DNA of 64,000 bases from Paenibacillus sp. PL91 (lineage in GTDB: Bacteria > Bacillota > Bacilli > Paenibacillales > Paenibacillaceae): NCBI RefSeq assembly GCF_012935325.2, contig NZ_JABBYG020000008.1:62001-126000 (forward strand), read 5' to 3'. The translations under genes were made by a program, and so were the position numbers. Shown piece after piece: positions 7,201 to 15,474 of the stretch; positions within the stretch are counted from its first letter, which is position 1, and every line of letters starts with the position of its first letter. The notes under the pieces were generated by a model, which saw nothing but the letters and a program-made list of their open reading frames with translations, made no database searches and had not been told where the DNA came from.

Positions 7201-8418
7201 ATGATTCAAAGCGGATCGAATAAAAGAATAATAAACCCGTTATTTTTTATAGCTCTTGGTTTATTTGGGGTATACACGATAGAGTTTGGCGTTGTTGGCA
7301 TATTGCCAGCTATTATTGAACGTTATGGCGTCAGTACAGCTCAGGCTGGCATGCTGGTTGGTTTGTTCGCGCTAGTTATAGCGTTATGTGGCCCCTTTAT
7401 GGTATTGCTTCTTTCTAGATATAACCGTAAAAATGTATTGCTATTCTGTTTGCTTGTTTTCGCTGGGAGCAGCTTAGGATCAGCTTTTGCGCCAAACTTT
7501 TATGTTTTGTTGGCCCTTCGCATTATTCCGGCATTGTTTCATCCCGTCTATTTTTCGCTTGCCTTTGTTGCGGCTGTTTCCCTTTATCCTAAGGAAAAAG
7601 CTACAGAAGCTTCTGCCAAGGCATTTGTAGGCACAAGCATGGGAATGGTACTCGGTATTCCAATCACGACTTATCTAGTTGATCAAATTTCATACGAGGC
7701 TTCTTTCATTTTTTGTGCTGCTGTAAATGTCGCTGCTAGTGTTGGGATTGCCTTCATGCTTCCAAAACCGCCAAGAACGGAGAAATTATCTTATGGGAAG
7801 CAGCTTGGCATATTGCGTAAGATCCCCTTATGGATAAATATTGGCGCATCAACTTTCCTATTTGCTGCCATGTTTTCGGTATATAGTTACTCTGCCGAAT
7901 ACTTAAAACAAGTAATGGGGATGAGCAGCGATGTCATTAGTGTCATGCTTGTTGTTTTTGGAATTTCCGGCATGGCTGGCAATTTGCTAGCTGGGAGACT
8001 GATTGGCTTAAACATGGTGAAGACGACTCTTTTGCATCCGATCGTATTAGCGCTCTCCTTCTTACTGCTTTATTTTGGAGAAGTATCATTTGTTCCAATC
8101 GCGGTTATTATCGTTTTGTGGGGAGCCGCCCATACAAGCGGACTTATCGTAACTCAGATATGGCTGACGTCCGAGGCTCCGGAGGCTCCCGAGTTTGCGA
8201 CCGGCATCTATATATCTTTCATTAATTTGGGCGTGTTCATCGGTTCGGCGGCTGGTGGATGGTTTCTTACAGCTGTGGGCATGCAAGGAACGATATGGAG
8301 CGGTCTACTATTTATTATGCTGGCACTCGCCTGTATTATAGCGAAAATCGTATGGTTTAATCCTAGGGGTTTGAAGGTCACTCAAGTGTCATCCGAGAAA
8401 GAGCAGCGTGTAGGCTAA
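7201..8418 (+). CDS. MFS transporter, DHA1-type drug/metabolite exporter
   Basis: A 405-residue, 12-segment membrane protein. It begins with FFIALGLFGVYTIEFGVVGI, the typical first helix of the AraJ/YdhP sub-branch of the DHA1 antiporters, and has the basic loop LLSRYNRKNVLL between helices 2 and 3 (motif A region). Substrates of this group are sugars, purine nucleosides or drugs; none can be inferred here. I start at the ATG at 7201, with GGGAG at 7190, since the upstream in-frame TTG at 7168 lies inside the preceding terminator. It may share read-through transcription with the hydrolase gene before it. Confidence 0.85.
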   Translation: MIQSGSNKRIINPLFFIALGLFGVYTIEFGVVGILPAIIERYGVSTAQAGMLVGLFALVIALCGPFMVLLLSRYNRKNVLLFCLLVFAGSSLGSAFAPNFYVLLALRIIPALFHPVYFSLAFVAAVSLYPKEKATEASAKAFVGTSMGMVLGIPITTYLVDQISYEASFIFCAAVNVAASVGIAFMLPKPPRTEKLSYGKQLGILRKIPLWINIGASTFLFAAMFSVYSYSAEYLKQVMGMSSDVISVMLVVFGISGMAGNLLAGRLIGLNMVKTTLLHPIVLALSFLLLYFGEVSFVPIAVIIVLWGAAHTSGLIVTQIWLTSEAPEAPEFATGIYISFINLGVFIGSAAGGWFLTAVGMQGTIWSGLLFIMLALACIIAKIVWFNPRGLKVTQVSSEKEQRVG

Positions 8419-8502
8419 GCGATTCCTTTTTACTCCAAAAATGATATATTCTATTAAAAGGGATGGCGGATCAAGCAGGAACTCTTATAGGAGGGCGCTC
8501 AC

Positions 8503-8958
8503 ATGGGCTATATTATGGATCTTAGAAGGATAGTTGGCACAAGGCCGCTTATTATGGCAGGAGCTTGTGTATTGTTATGCAATCAAGGATCGCTGCTCCT
8601 GCAACGAAGAGCGGATAACGGCTTATGGGGGCTTCCCGGAGGGGCGATGGAGCCGGGGGAGGCGCTGACTGAGGTTGCAAGGCGCGAGCTTTTTGAGGAA
8701 ACGGGATTGATCGCCAACACTCTAACCTTATTTGACGTATTCTCCGGACCGGAGCTTTATTATAAGTATCCTCATGGAGACGAAGTGTATAACGTAGTTA
8801 CTGCGTATATGTGCTCGGATTTTGAAGGCGTACTTAAGGAGGATGGCGCAGAGGTTACGGAGCTGCGTTTTTTTGAATGGGATTCCATCCCGAAGGAGCT
8901 AAGCCCGCCGGATCAGCCGGTCATTCATGCCTTTCTGGAACGTTACATAAACAATTAA
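8503..8958 (+). CDS. Nudix hydrolase
   Basis: A 151-residue protein with a complete Nudix box at residues 47-69: GGAMEPGEALTEVARRELFE continuing to ETGL, matching G-x5-E-x7-REUxEExGU, which binds the metal and cleaves a nucleoside diphosphate linked to another group. The 12-residue N-terminal extension before the fold and the TAYMCSDFEG segment are common in the unassigned Firmicutes Nudix group. The substrate is unknown. The start ATG at 8503 follows AGGAGGG. It ends in a long terminator shared with the convergent DHHW gene. Confidence 0.92.
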   Translation: MGYIMDLRRIVGTRPLIMAGACVLLCNQGSLLLQRRADNGLWGLPGGAMEPGEALTEVARRELFEETGLIANTLTLFDVFSGPELYYKYPHGDEVYNVVTAYMCSDFEGVLKEDGAEVTELRFFEWDSIPKELSPPDQPVIHAFLERYINN

Positions 8959-8993
8959 AGAAGGAGCAGCTACCCAGGCTGCTCCTTCTTTAA
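8955..8993. terminator. Bidirectional terminator between Nudix and DHHW genes
   Basis: A perfect 16-bp stem: TTAAAGAAGGAGCAGC (8955-8970) with its complement at 8978-8993 around TACCCAG. A- and T-rich ends serve both convergent genes. Confidence 0.92.
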
Positions 8994-10142
8994 TTAATAT
9001 TTCAGCTTCAATAGGTTGCGCTCCGTGATGAAGGTCGTCGTATTGAAGAGCAGCAGCACGTCTTTAATGCCGTTTTCCTCCATGTAATCGCTAATACTTC
9101 CGTTGTAGTAGCGAATATCGATCACATGAATGTCTTTCACATGCTGCGTAAGGAACGGCAGGAAGCTGTGCGCGTAGGAATCTTTGATGACTAATAGCTT
9201 CTCTTGATCTGTTTTCTCTACGGGGAGTTCGCTATGAAGCGTCATTAACGCGTGCACGCCGCCAAGAAAATACGAGTAATTATCTTTTTTCTCTAAGTAG
9301 CTCGCGTCGTACATGCTGGCATAGGTTTTGTCCGTATCCGCGACATACAGCTCAGTTGCCAAGCCGTTTTTCTGTTTATAGGCTTGTATGGCATCTGGTT
9401 TTAACCAACTGAACTGACCGCGCGTATGGTAGCTGCCTAGAAACGAATCGCTGACTGTCTCTATATCGAATTCGCTCTCGGCAGCAGGCTTCCAGCCCAT
9501 TTTCTCTGCGTATGCGACATAAGCAAGGTAAGCGCCATAAGTCGTCCAGTGGTGGTCGGTTTTATAATAGATGGGCTTCTCGCCGCCAGCCGCTGGCCGA
9601 AGAAAGCCGAAGCCATCGATGAACGAGAGGCTGTTCCCAACCTGTTTCCCGATATAGCTGTTCACCTTCGACTGCGGATAAGCCTCAGCCAGCCACGGCA
9701 GCCGTTCCGGATACATGCCGATTGAGGTCGGTGCCAGCATGAACGTCATGCTCACATCGGGGTGGCTTAGCGCATACTTCTTCACAGCAGCCGCATATTC
9801 CTCAATTACGGTATAGTTCGGTTCATTAAACTTCTCGAACAAATAGCCGTCTGAGCCTTTATAGATGCCGTTATTCTCCTGCTGCAGGCGAAGCTGCTCC
9901 AACATCGACTTCGTCCATACAAAGTGCGTTCGGAAGGGGAAATGGTCGGTTACGTAGCTCTCCGAATCATCCGAGAACTTCTTGGACCAGAGATTTGCCC
10001 AAGTAAGCTTAGGCGCTTTCTGGAGCGTACGGTTCTCCACGTCGGAGAACACTTGCACAGGCAATATGAAAAATAATAACGACATAGCAAACAGTATGCT
10101 GACGAAGCCCCATACGAAGGCGCGATCCGTCCTCTTGCTCAT
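8994..10142 (-). CDS. DHHW family protein (AlgJ/DltD-like acyl-transfer partner)
   Basis: A 382-residue protein with one N-terminal membrane anchor (about residues 10-30) and an extracytoplasmic SGNH-like domain. The family signature DHHW is at residues 196-199, within YYKTDHHWTTYGAY; APTSIGMYP (about 137) and a late VIKDSYAHSF carry the other conserved residues. AlgJ/AlgX-type proteins take an acyl group handed over by an MBOAT protein and put it on a polysaccharide outside the cell. It is last in the operon, 21 bp after the MBOAT gene, which supports this role. The actual polymer is unknown. Confidence 0.88.
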   Translation of the reverse strand: MSKRTDRAFVWGFVSILFAMSLLFFILPVQVFSDVENRTLQKAPKLTWANLWSKKFSDDSESYVTDHFPFRTHFVWTKSMLEQLRLQQENNGIYKGSDGYLFEKFNEPNYTVIEEYAAAVKKYALSHPDVSMTFMLAPTSIGMYPERLPWLAEAYPQSKVNSYIGKQVGNSLSFIDGFGFLRPAAGGEKPIYYKTDHHWTTYGAYLAYVAYAEKMGWKPAAESEFDIETVSDSFLGSYHTRGQFSWLKPDAIQAYKQKNGLATELYVADTDKTYASMYDASYLEKKDNYSYFLGGVHALMTLHSELPVEKTDQEKLLVIKDSYAHSFLPFLTQHVKDIHVIDIRYYNGSISDYMEENGIKDVLLLFNTTTFITERNLLKLKY

Positions 10143-10163
10143 ATCTGCCCGCCTCCTTCTTCG

Positions 10164-11546
10164 TTAAAAGCGGAAATATAAAAATGGGTTGAACGTTGCA
10201 TCAACTAAATATGCGACCGACATGAAAAACAGTGCAGCATGCCAGCCTAGCTGAGCGACCGGCCCAAAGCTGTTCTTTTTTTCCCGTTTCGGCATGGAAG
10301 CAAGCACGAGCAAGACGAGCAGAATCGCGTTCGTATATAACAAATACAACGACTCCTTATTCCATAACGGCTGATGATTAAACCCAAACATAGCTGCAAA
10401 ATAAGAACCCATTTGAGGCAGCTCGTCAAAGGCAAAAAATACCCAGCCGATCAAGATGAGGAGCAGAGCGTACACATGCCGAACCCAGGCAGGCATACGC
10501 TGCAAGAACCTCAAGCCGAACCATTTTTCAAACACGAGAACAACTCCGAAGTACAAGCCCCAAAGCAGAAAATTCCAGCTCGCCCCATGCCAAATGCCGG
10601 TCAGCAGCCAGACGATCATAATGTTCCGAAGCTGCTTCCATGGCCCTTTGCGGTTGCCGCCAAGCGGAATATAAACATAATCCCGAAACCAAGTGCTGAG
10701 CGAAATATGCCAGCGCCGCCAGAAGTCGGTAATGCTTTGCGCCGTATAAGGCCGGTTGAAGTTTTCGTTAAAACGGAAGCCAAACATCATGCCAAGCCCG
10801 ATGGCCATATCGGAATAACCGCTGAAGTCAAAATAAATCTGGAAGGCAAAGGCGATAATGCCGAGCCAAGCGGCTAATGCCGGCATCGTATCGGTGCTTG
10901 AGGCAGATACCGTATGCCATAGCAGGCCGATGTTGTTCGCTAGCAGCACCTTTTTCGCCAAACCGATAATAAACCGCCTTACGCCTTCGGCGAACAATTC
11001 GACGTTGACGGTGCGATGACGCAATTGCTCAGCGATCGTTGAGTATTGAACGATAGGACCTGCGACCAGCTGGGGAAACAAAGCGACAAAGGTTCCGAAG
11101 TCGATCCAGTTGCGCTGTGCCTTTGCGGTTCCCCTATACACGTCAATAATATAGGACATCGATTGAAACGTATAAAATGATATGCCGATGGGCAGCGCCA
11201 GCTCGGTTAGCGGGATTTGCGTACCTAAAAGTGCATTCACATTATGAATGAGAAAATCAGCGTATTTAAAATAGCCTAGCAGCGTTAAATTAACGATGAT
11301 CGAGGCGACAACTATCCATTTCCGCTGCATGCTGCTTAGTCTCGAATGGCTTAGCAGCAGCCCGAAGCTGTAATCCGTAACGGTGGACAGCAGCATGATG
11401 GCAATGTAGACAGGCTCGCCCCAAGCATAGAAGATTAGGCTGGTTACGAATAAAACGAAGTTTTTTATTCGCCATGGCGACACAAAGTAAAGCAGCAATA
11501 CAGCAGGCAGAAATAGAAACAGAAAAAGAAGACTGCTGAATACCAT
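10164..11546 (-). CDS. MBOAT family O-acyltransferase (AlgI-like)
   Basis: A 460-residue polytopic membrane protein with about ten hydrophobic segments. It contains the family blocks LPIGISFYTFQSMSYIIDVY, DFWRRWHISLSTWFRDYVY and LLTGIWHGASWNFLLWG, whose His in WHGASWN is the conserved catalytic residue. AlgI/DltB/PatA relatives move acetyl or other acyl groups across the membrane for polysaccharide or peptidoglycan decoration. It sits between a DUF4358 lipoprotein gene (6 bp upstream) and a DHHW gene (21 bp downstream), a gene trio I recognise from other Firmicutes. Polymer and acyl group are not visible in the sequence. Confidence 0.92.
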   Translation of the reverse strand: MVFSSLLFLFLFLPAVLLLYFVSPWRIKNFVLFVTSLIFYAWGEPVYIAIMLLSTVTDYSFGLLLSHSRLSSMQRKWIVVASIIVNLTLLGYFKYADFLIHNVNALLGTQIPLTELALPIGISFYTFQSMSYIIDVYRGTAKAQRNWIDFGTFVALFPQLVAGPIVQYSTIAEQLRHRTVNVELFAEGVRRFIIGLAKKVLLANNIGLLWHTVSASSTDTMPALAAWLGIIAFAFQIYFDFSGYSDMAIGLGMMFGFRFNENFNRPYTAQSITDFWRRWHISLSTWFRDYVYIPLGGNRKGPWKQLRNIMIVWLLTGIWHGASWNFLLWGLYFGVVLVFEKWFGLRFLQRMPAWVRHVYALLLILIGWVFFAFDELPQMGSYFAAMFGFNHQPLWNKESLYLLYTNAILLVLLVLASMPKREKKNSFGPVAQLGWHAALFFMSVAYLVDATFNPFLYFRF

Positions 11547-11551
11547 ACTCG

Positions 11552-12076
11552 TTATTTTTGCTCGAAGTAGCTATCGAATTCCGTTACTAGTTTATCGGCT
11601 TGCTCAGAGATGACGAAAAATACGTAGTTGCCTTTTGTAACGAGCTTGTAGTTTTTAGCGTTCTCGTATTGATCCTGCAGATAGGTTTCGAACGTTTTTT
11701 GAACATCGGCCGCGCGCTTCTCCACGCCCTCTTCAACTGCTGCAGCATCCTTGGCATCCTTCACTTTAAAGATGGCAACTTCATTTGTTTTTATGTTCAT
11801 CATAGGCGACATAATCGTATATTCCTCAAGCAGGGCAGGGTCGATATCATACATTTGCTTGACCATATCGCCAGTCATTTCTACGAGTGCGGGCTGCTCG
11901 ATTTTGGCTAACATGCCGTCAACCATTTCTTTGGTCGTTTTTGTCGTAACGAATTGATTTTCTTTATTAGCGGAAGCGCTGTTGTTTGTGTCCGATTTCC
12001 CGTTAGAGCCGGAACATGCAGTCAGCACCAGGCCTAGTGCAATAACTAGCATAAATGCAAAATAATTTTTTTTCAT
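11552..12076 (-). CDS. DUF4358-type lipoprotein
   Basis: A 174-residue secreted lipoprotein. The start is the ATG at 12076 (minus strand) after GGAG; longer in-frame starts further up lack a signal peptide. The signal MKKNYFAFMLVIALGLVL ends in the lipobox LTAC (Cys about 22), followed by a Ser/Asn linker. The mature part (EMVDGMLAKIEQP, DIDPALLEEYTIMSPMMN, EVAIFKVKDAKDAAAVEEGV) fits the small extracellular DUF4358 family, often encoded beside MBOAT and DHHW genes. It is first in that operon here. A role as accessory factor in surface acylation is inference from context. Confidence 0.82.
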   Translation of the reverse strand: MKKNYFAFMLVIALGLVLTACSGSNGKSDTNNSASANKENQFVTTKTTKEMVDGMLAKIEQPALVEMTGDMVKQMYDIDPALLEEYTIMSPMMNIKTNEVAIFKVKDAKDAAAVEEGVEKRAADVQKTFETYLQDQYENAKNYKLVTKGNYVFFVISEQADKLVTEFDSYFEQK

Positions 12077-12286
12077 TGAAATCAATCTCCTTGGTGTCTT
12101 TTTTGTGTTTACAAAAAATAAAAACGGTAACTTATCTGTTAATGTTGCAGATTTATTTATTATGGTAAAAAATAACGTGAATATTCCGCTACCCTTCCAT
12201 AATGACTGCATGCCCCTCCCAATTAGAAATTTATCCATTTAAAATGTAGGATTCTATAAGATTACATAGTCTATCTATAGTATTTG

Positions 12287-12303
12287 TGTTAGGTTTTCTA
12301 ACT
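12287..12303 (+). promoter_or_regulatory. GlnR/TnrA-like operator upstream of the glutamine transporter
   Basis: TGTTAGGTTTTCTAACT matches the GlnR/TnrA consensus TGTnA-N7-TnACA at all fixed positions except the last base. It lies 48 bp before the glnQ start. GlnR/TnrA control of glutamine transport is established in Bacillus; binding here is inference. Confidence 0.55.
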
Positions 12304-12351
12304 TACATCTAACAAAATAGCAAGTGGATGAAGCTTAAGAAGGAGGGTGCC

Positions 12352-13080
12352 ATGATCTCATTTCGGCAGGTTGAAAAGCATTTCGGTCATTTTCATGTGC
12401 TCAAAGCCATTAACCTTCAGATCGAGCAGGGGGAAGTAGTTGTCGTGGTCGGACCGTCCGGTTCTGGCAAAAGCACGCTGCTTCGATGTATTAACCGTTT
12501 GGAGACGATCACCAGCGGCGATGTGATCGTGAACGAGCACACGGTTAATGCCAAAAAGACCGATATTAACAAGCTAAGGCGAGATATCGGAATGGTATTT
12601 CAGCATTTCAATCTATATCCACATAAAAAAGTTATCGACAACATTACGTTGGCTCCTATGAAGGTGCTGGGGCTTACGAAGCAGGAAGCTGAAAAAACCG
12701 CCATGTATTATTTGGAGAAGGTTGGGATCGATGATAAGGCTAACCAATATCCTTCTCAATTATCGGGAGGGCAGCAGCAGCGTGTGGCCATAGCCAGAGG
12801 GCTTGCGATGAAGCCGAAGGTGATGCTGTTCGATGAGCCGACATCCGCTCTTGATCCGGAAATGGTCGGCGAGGTGCTCGATGTAATGAAGGCGCTTGCG
12901 AATGAAGGCATGACGATGGTCGTTGTGACGCATGAGATGGGATTTGCGCGCGAAGTTGCCGACCGAGTCGTGTTTATGGATAAGGGGCAGATCATCGAGG
13001 AAGCCTCGCCTGAAACGTTTTTTTCCAATCCGCGCGAGGAACGGGCACGCTTGTTTCTAAACCGGGTATTAAATCATTAA
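12352..13080 (+). CDS. glnQ: Glutamine-type amino acid ABC transporter, ATP-binding protein
   Basis: A 242-residue ATPase of the polar amino acid uptake family. Walker A GPSGSGKST is at residues 34-42, the ABC signature is LSGGQQQR, Walker B is VMLFDEP and the switch His follows in VVTHEMG. FQHFNLYPHKKVIDNI is the usual Q-loop region of GlnQ. The start ATG at 12352 has AGGAGG just before it; an in-frame ATG at 12328 precedes the ribosome site and is rejected. It is the first gene of glnQ-glnH-two permeases, followed by the GlnK/GlnL sensor pair, so glutamine or glutamate is the likely substrate. Confidence 0.93.
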   Translation: MISFRQVEKHFGHFHVLKAINLQIEQGEVVVVVGPSGSGKSTLLRCINRLETITSGDVIVNEHTVNAKKTDINKLRRDIGMVFQHFNLYPHKKVIDNITLAPMKVLGLTKQEAEKTAMYYLEKVGIDDKANQYPSQLSGGQQQRVAIARGLAMKPKVMLFDEPTSALDPEMVGEVLDVMKALANEGMTMVVVTHEMGFAREVADRVVFMDKGQIIEEASPETFFSNPREERARLFLNRVLNH

Positions 13081-13098
13081 TATAAAGGGGCGATTTTA

Positions 13099-13950
13099 AT
13101 GATGGCAAAAAAATGGTTGAGCGTTAGCGTAATGATCATCGTATTGTCGGTGTTTGTACTTGCAGGTTGCGGAGGGACAAATGAGAAGGAGACGAACGAT
13201 AGTCCAGGCGGAGCCACGGAGCCGGAGGCTGCTGCGTCGCTGCTTGATGCGATTAAAGACAGGGGGAAGCTCGTCGTCGGGGTAAAGTTCGATACGAAGC
13301 TGTTCGGGCTGAAAAATCCTTCGAATGATGAGGTTGAAGGCTTCGATATCGACATCGCAAAGGCGCTTGCAAAGTCGATTCTCGGAGACGAGACGAAGAT
13401 TGAGCTGAAGGAGGTTACCTCCAAAACGCGTATACCGATGCTGGATAGCAATGAGATCGACTTAATTATTGCCACCATGACCATTACGGAAGAACGTAGA
13501 AAGCAGGTTGATTTCTCGGAGGTTTATTTTAAAGCGGGGCAGTCCTTGCTCGTAAAAAAAGGCAGCGCGATTAAAAGCATTGACGACGTTAAAAAAGGAA
13601 CGAAAATACTCGCTGTAAAAGGTGCCACTTCGGTGGATAACATTATTGAGAAATCACCGGAGGCAACCGTGCTTGAATTTGATAATTATCAGGATGCCTT
13701 CAGCGCGCTTAAAGCCGGTCAAGGGGATGCTTTAACGACGGACAATGCGATTCTGTATGGCATGATGGCGCAGGATGCTGGCTATGAAGTCGTTGGCGAG
13801 CCTTTTACGGATGAGCCATATGGCATTGCGATCAAAAAAGGCGAGACAGCGCTTGTGGATGCCGTCAATAAAGAGCTCGCAGCGCTGAAATCGAGCGGCG
13901 AATACAATAAGATCTATGAGAAATGGATCGGCACAATGCCGCTGGAGTAA
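13099..13950 (+). CDS. glnH: Glutamine/glutamate-binding lipoprotein
   Basis: A 283-residue secreted lipoprotein of the family 3 amino acid-binding proteins. The signal ends in the lipobox VLAGC (Cys about 25), followed by a Thr/Glu/Gly-rich linker. The mature part shows LLDAIKDRGKLVVGVKFDTK, GFDIDIAKALAKSI and MTITEERRKQVDFSEVYF, the standard ligand-pocket blocks. It lies 18 bp after glnQ and before two permease genes. GlnH relatives bind glutamine or glutamate; which one is favoured here is not resolved. A compact perfect palindrome follows the gene. Confidence 0.92.
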   Translation: MMAKKWLSVSVMIIVLSVFVLAGCGGTNEKETNDSPGGATEPEAAASLLDAIKDRGKLVVGVKFDTKLFGLKNPSNDEVEGFDIDIAKALAKSILGDETKIELKEVTSKTRIPMLDSNEIDLIIATMTITEERRKQVDFSEVYFKAGQSLLVKKGSAIKSIDDVKKGTKILAVKGATSVDNIIEKSPEATVLEFDNYQDAFSALKAGQGDALTTDNAILYGMMAQDAGYEVVGEPFTDEPYGIAIKKGETALVDAVNKELAALKSSGEYNKIYEKWIGTMPLE

Positions 13951-13969
13951 GTGATTCACCACAATAGCA

Positions 13970-13987
13970 GGGTGGCCGCGGCCACCC
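13970..13987 (+). repeat. Intercistronic hairpin between glnH and the permease genes
   Basis: GGGTGGCCGCGGCCACCC is a perfect 18-bp palindrome followed by only TTATTT. It is too weak in T residues for a full terminator. In binding-protein operons such hairpins stabilise the upstream message and reduce downstream expression, giving excess binding protein over permease; that role is inferred here. Confidence 0.7.
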
Positions 13988-14024
13988 TTATTTAATAGGT
14001 CAGATCCGCAAAGGAGGATAAATC

Positions 14025-14678
14025 ATGCCGGATTTCTCGATCTTAACCTCGCACTTTGACCTCTATATGGAGGGATTCGTCAACACGATCTACTCCAGCA
14101 TCATCGCTCTGATCGGCAGCTTCGTGCTGGGGACAATCATTGCGGTATTTCGTATTTCGTCCATTAAACCGTTGCGGTGGGCGGGCACGGCGTATGTTGA
14201 ATTTATTCGCAACATCCCGCTCCTGCTCGTTGTCTATGTTTTTTACCTCGTGCTGCCTGCTCTCGGTATCGTGCTAAGCGGATTTATTTGCGGAACGATA
14301 GGTCTTGCGGTATATACGTCATCCTTTATTGCAGAAGCCATTCGGGCTGGCATTATGTCCGTGCCAAAGGGCCAGGCGGAAGCGTCGCTGTCCTCCGGGC
14401 TCACGTATGTGCAAACGATGAGGCATGTCATTCTTCCGCAAGCGATCAAAATCGTCATCCCTCCGCTCAGCAACCAATTTATTAACTTGGTCAAAAATAC
14501 GTCGGTGCTTAGTGTGGTCGCGGGCCTGGATCTTATGTACTTCGGCGATAAGGTGGCAAGCAAAACGTATATTTATATGGACACTTATATCATTGTCGGG
14601 CTCTTATATTTGGTGCTGACTCTTCCTTTAAGTTATATGGCGCTTCAATTGGAGCGAAGGCTAGCTAAACGCGGATAG
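14025..14678 (+). CDS. glnM: Glutamine-type amino acid ABC transporter permease
   Basis: A 217-residue membrane protein with about five hydrophobic segments. It has FVNTIYSSIIALIGSFVLG at the N-terminus and the EAA-type cytoplasmic loop GQAEASLSSGLTYVQTMRHV followed by ILPQAIKIVIPPL, which contacts GlnQ. It pairs with the next gene as a heterodimeric channel. RBS AAAGGAGG precedes the ATG. Assignment of the symbol M versus P between the two permeases is by order only. Confidence 0.88.
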   Translation: MPDFSILTSHFDLYMEGFVNTIYSSIIALIGSFVLGTIIAVFRISSIKPLRWAGTAYVEFIRNIPLLLVVYVFYLVLPALGIVLSGFICGTIGLAVYTSSFIAEAIRAGIMSVPKGQAEASLSSGLTYVQTMRHVILPQAIKIVIPPLSNQFINLVKNTSVLSVVAGLDLMYFGDKVASKTYIYMDTYIIVGLLYLVLTLPLSYMALQLERRLAKRG

Positions 14679-14693
14679 AGAGGAGGAGGACAA

Positions 14694-15344
14694 ATGGACT
14701 TTGCCAACGCTTTTACAATGGATAACATGAAGTTTATTTTTGAAGGGTTTTACATGACGCTTAAAGTGGCTTTTAGCTCCATTCTATTTAGCTTTGTGCT
14801 TGGTGCTATTGTAGGTACTGTTCGTTATATGAAGTTTCCCATTATATCGCCGATTTTTAGCGTAATCGTTGAGCTCATTCGTAATTTACCGCTGCTGCTC
14901 ATTATTTTTTTCACCCGATTCGCTTTGCCGGAAGTCGGCATTCAGCTTGGCCCGGTATACGCAACCATTATTGCTTTGACCCTGTTCGAAGGGGCTATGA
15001 TATCGGAAATCGTCCGCAGCGGCTTAAATTCCATTGATAAGGGGCAAATCGAAGCTGCGCGCTCCTCCGGCCTCAGCCAACTGACTACGTTATGGCATAT
15101 CGTGCTGCCGCAGGGGCTTCGCCGCATGGTACCGCCGCTGGTGAGCCAATTTATTTCGTTATTGAAAGATACGTCTTTAGCAGTTGTTATTGCGTTACCG
15201 GAGCTCATGAACCAGTCGAAAATAGTGATCGGGCAGAACATTGCTTATGCGATCCCCGTGCTCCTGTTTGCCGCACTCCTATACTTTGTAGTTAATTATG
15301 CATTATCCTTAATTGCGAAAAGGCTTGAGACAAAAATGGTTTAA
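14694..15344 (+). CDS. glnP: Glutamine-type amino acid ABC transporter permease
   Basis: The second permease, 216 residues, 15 bp after the first. It has the EAA loop GQIEAARSSGLSQLTTLWHI followed by VLPQGLRRMVPPL and ends in a basic tail. Together the two proteins form the transmembrane channel for GlnH/GlnQ. The start ATG at 14694 follows GAGGAGGAGG. A clear terminator follows, so the sensor pair downstream is probably transcribed separately or by read-through. Confidence 0.88.
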   Translation: MDFANAFTMDNMKFIFEGFYMTLKVAFSSILFSFVLGAIVGTVRYMKFPIISPIFSVIVELIRNLPLLLIIFFTRFALPEVGIQLGPVYATIIALTLFEGAMISEIVRSGLNSIDKGQIEAARSSGLSQLTTLWHIVLPQGLRRMVPPLVSQFISLLKDTSLAVVIALPELMNQSKIVIGQNIAYAIPVLLFAALLYFVVNYALSLIAKRLETKMV

Positions 15345-15360
15345 AGATTGAAGTGATCGG

Positions 15361-15392
15361 AAAGCTGACTTCGAAAGAGGTCAGCTTTTTTG
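15361..15392 (+). terminator. Terminator after the glutamine transporter operon
   Basis: AAAGCTGAC (15361-15369) pairs with GTCAGCTTT (15380-15388), with a T-rich tail. Confidence 0.88.
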
Positions 15393-15474
15393 TGTGACCA
15401 TTGTCGCAATATTCGAAAAAGTCTTTGAAAATGATGGATCGTTGTTTACAATTATTTTAACTGGAGGGGATTGT

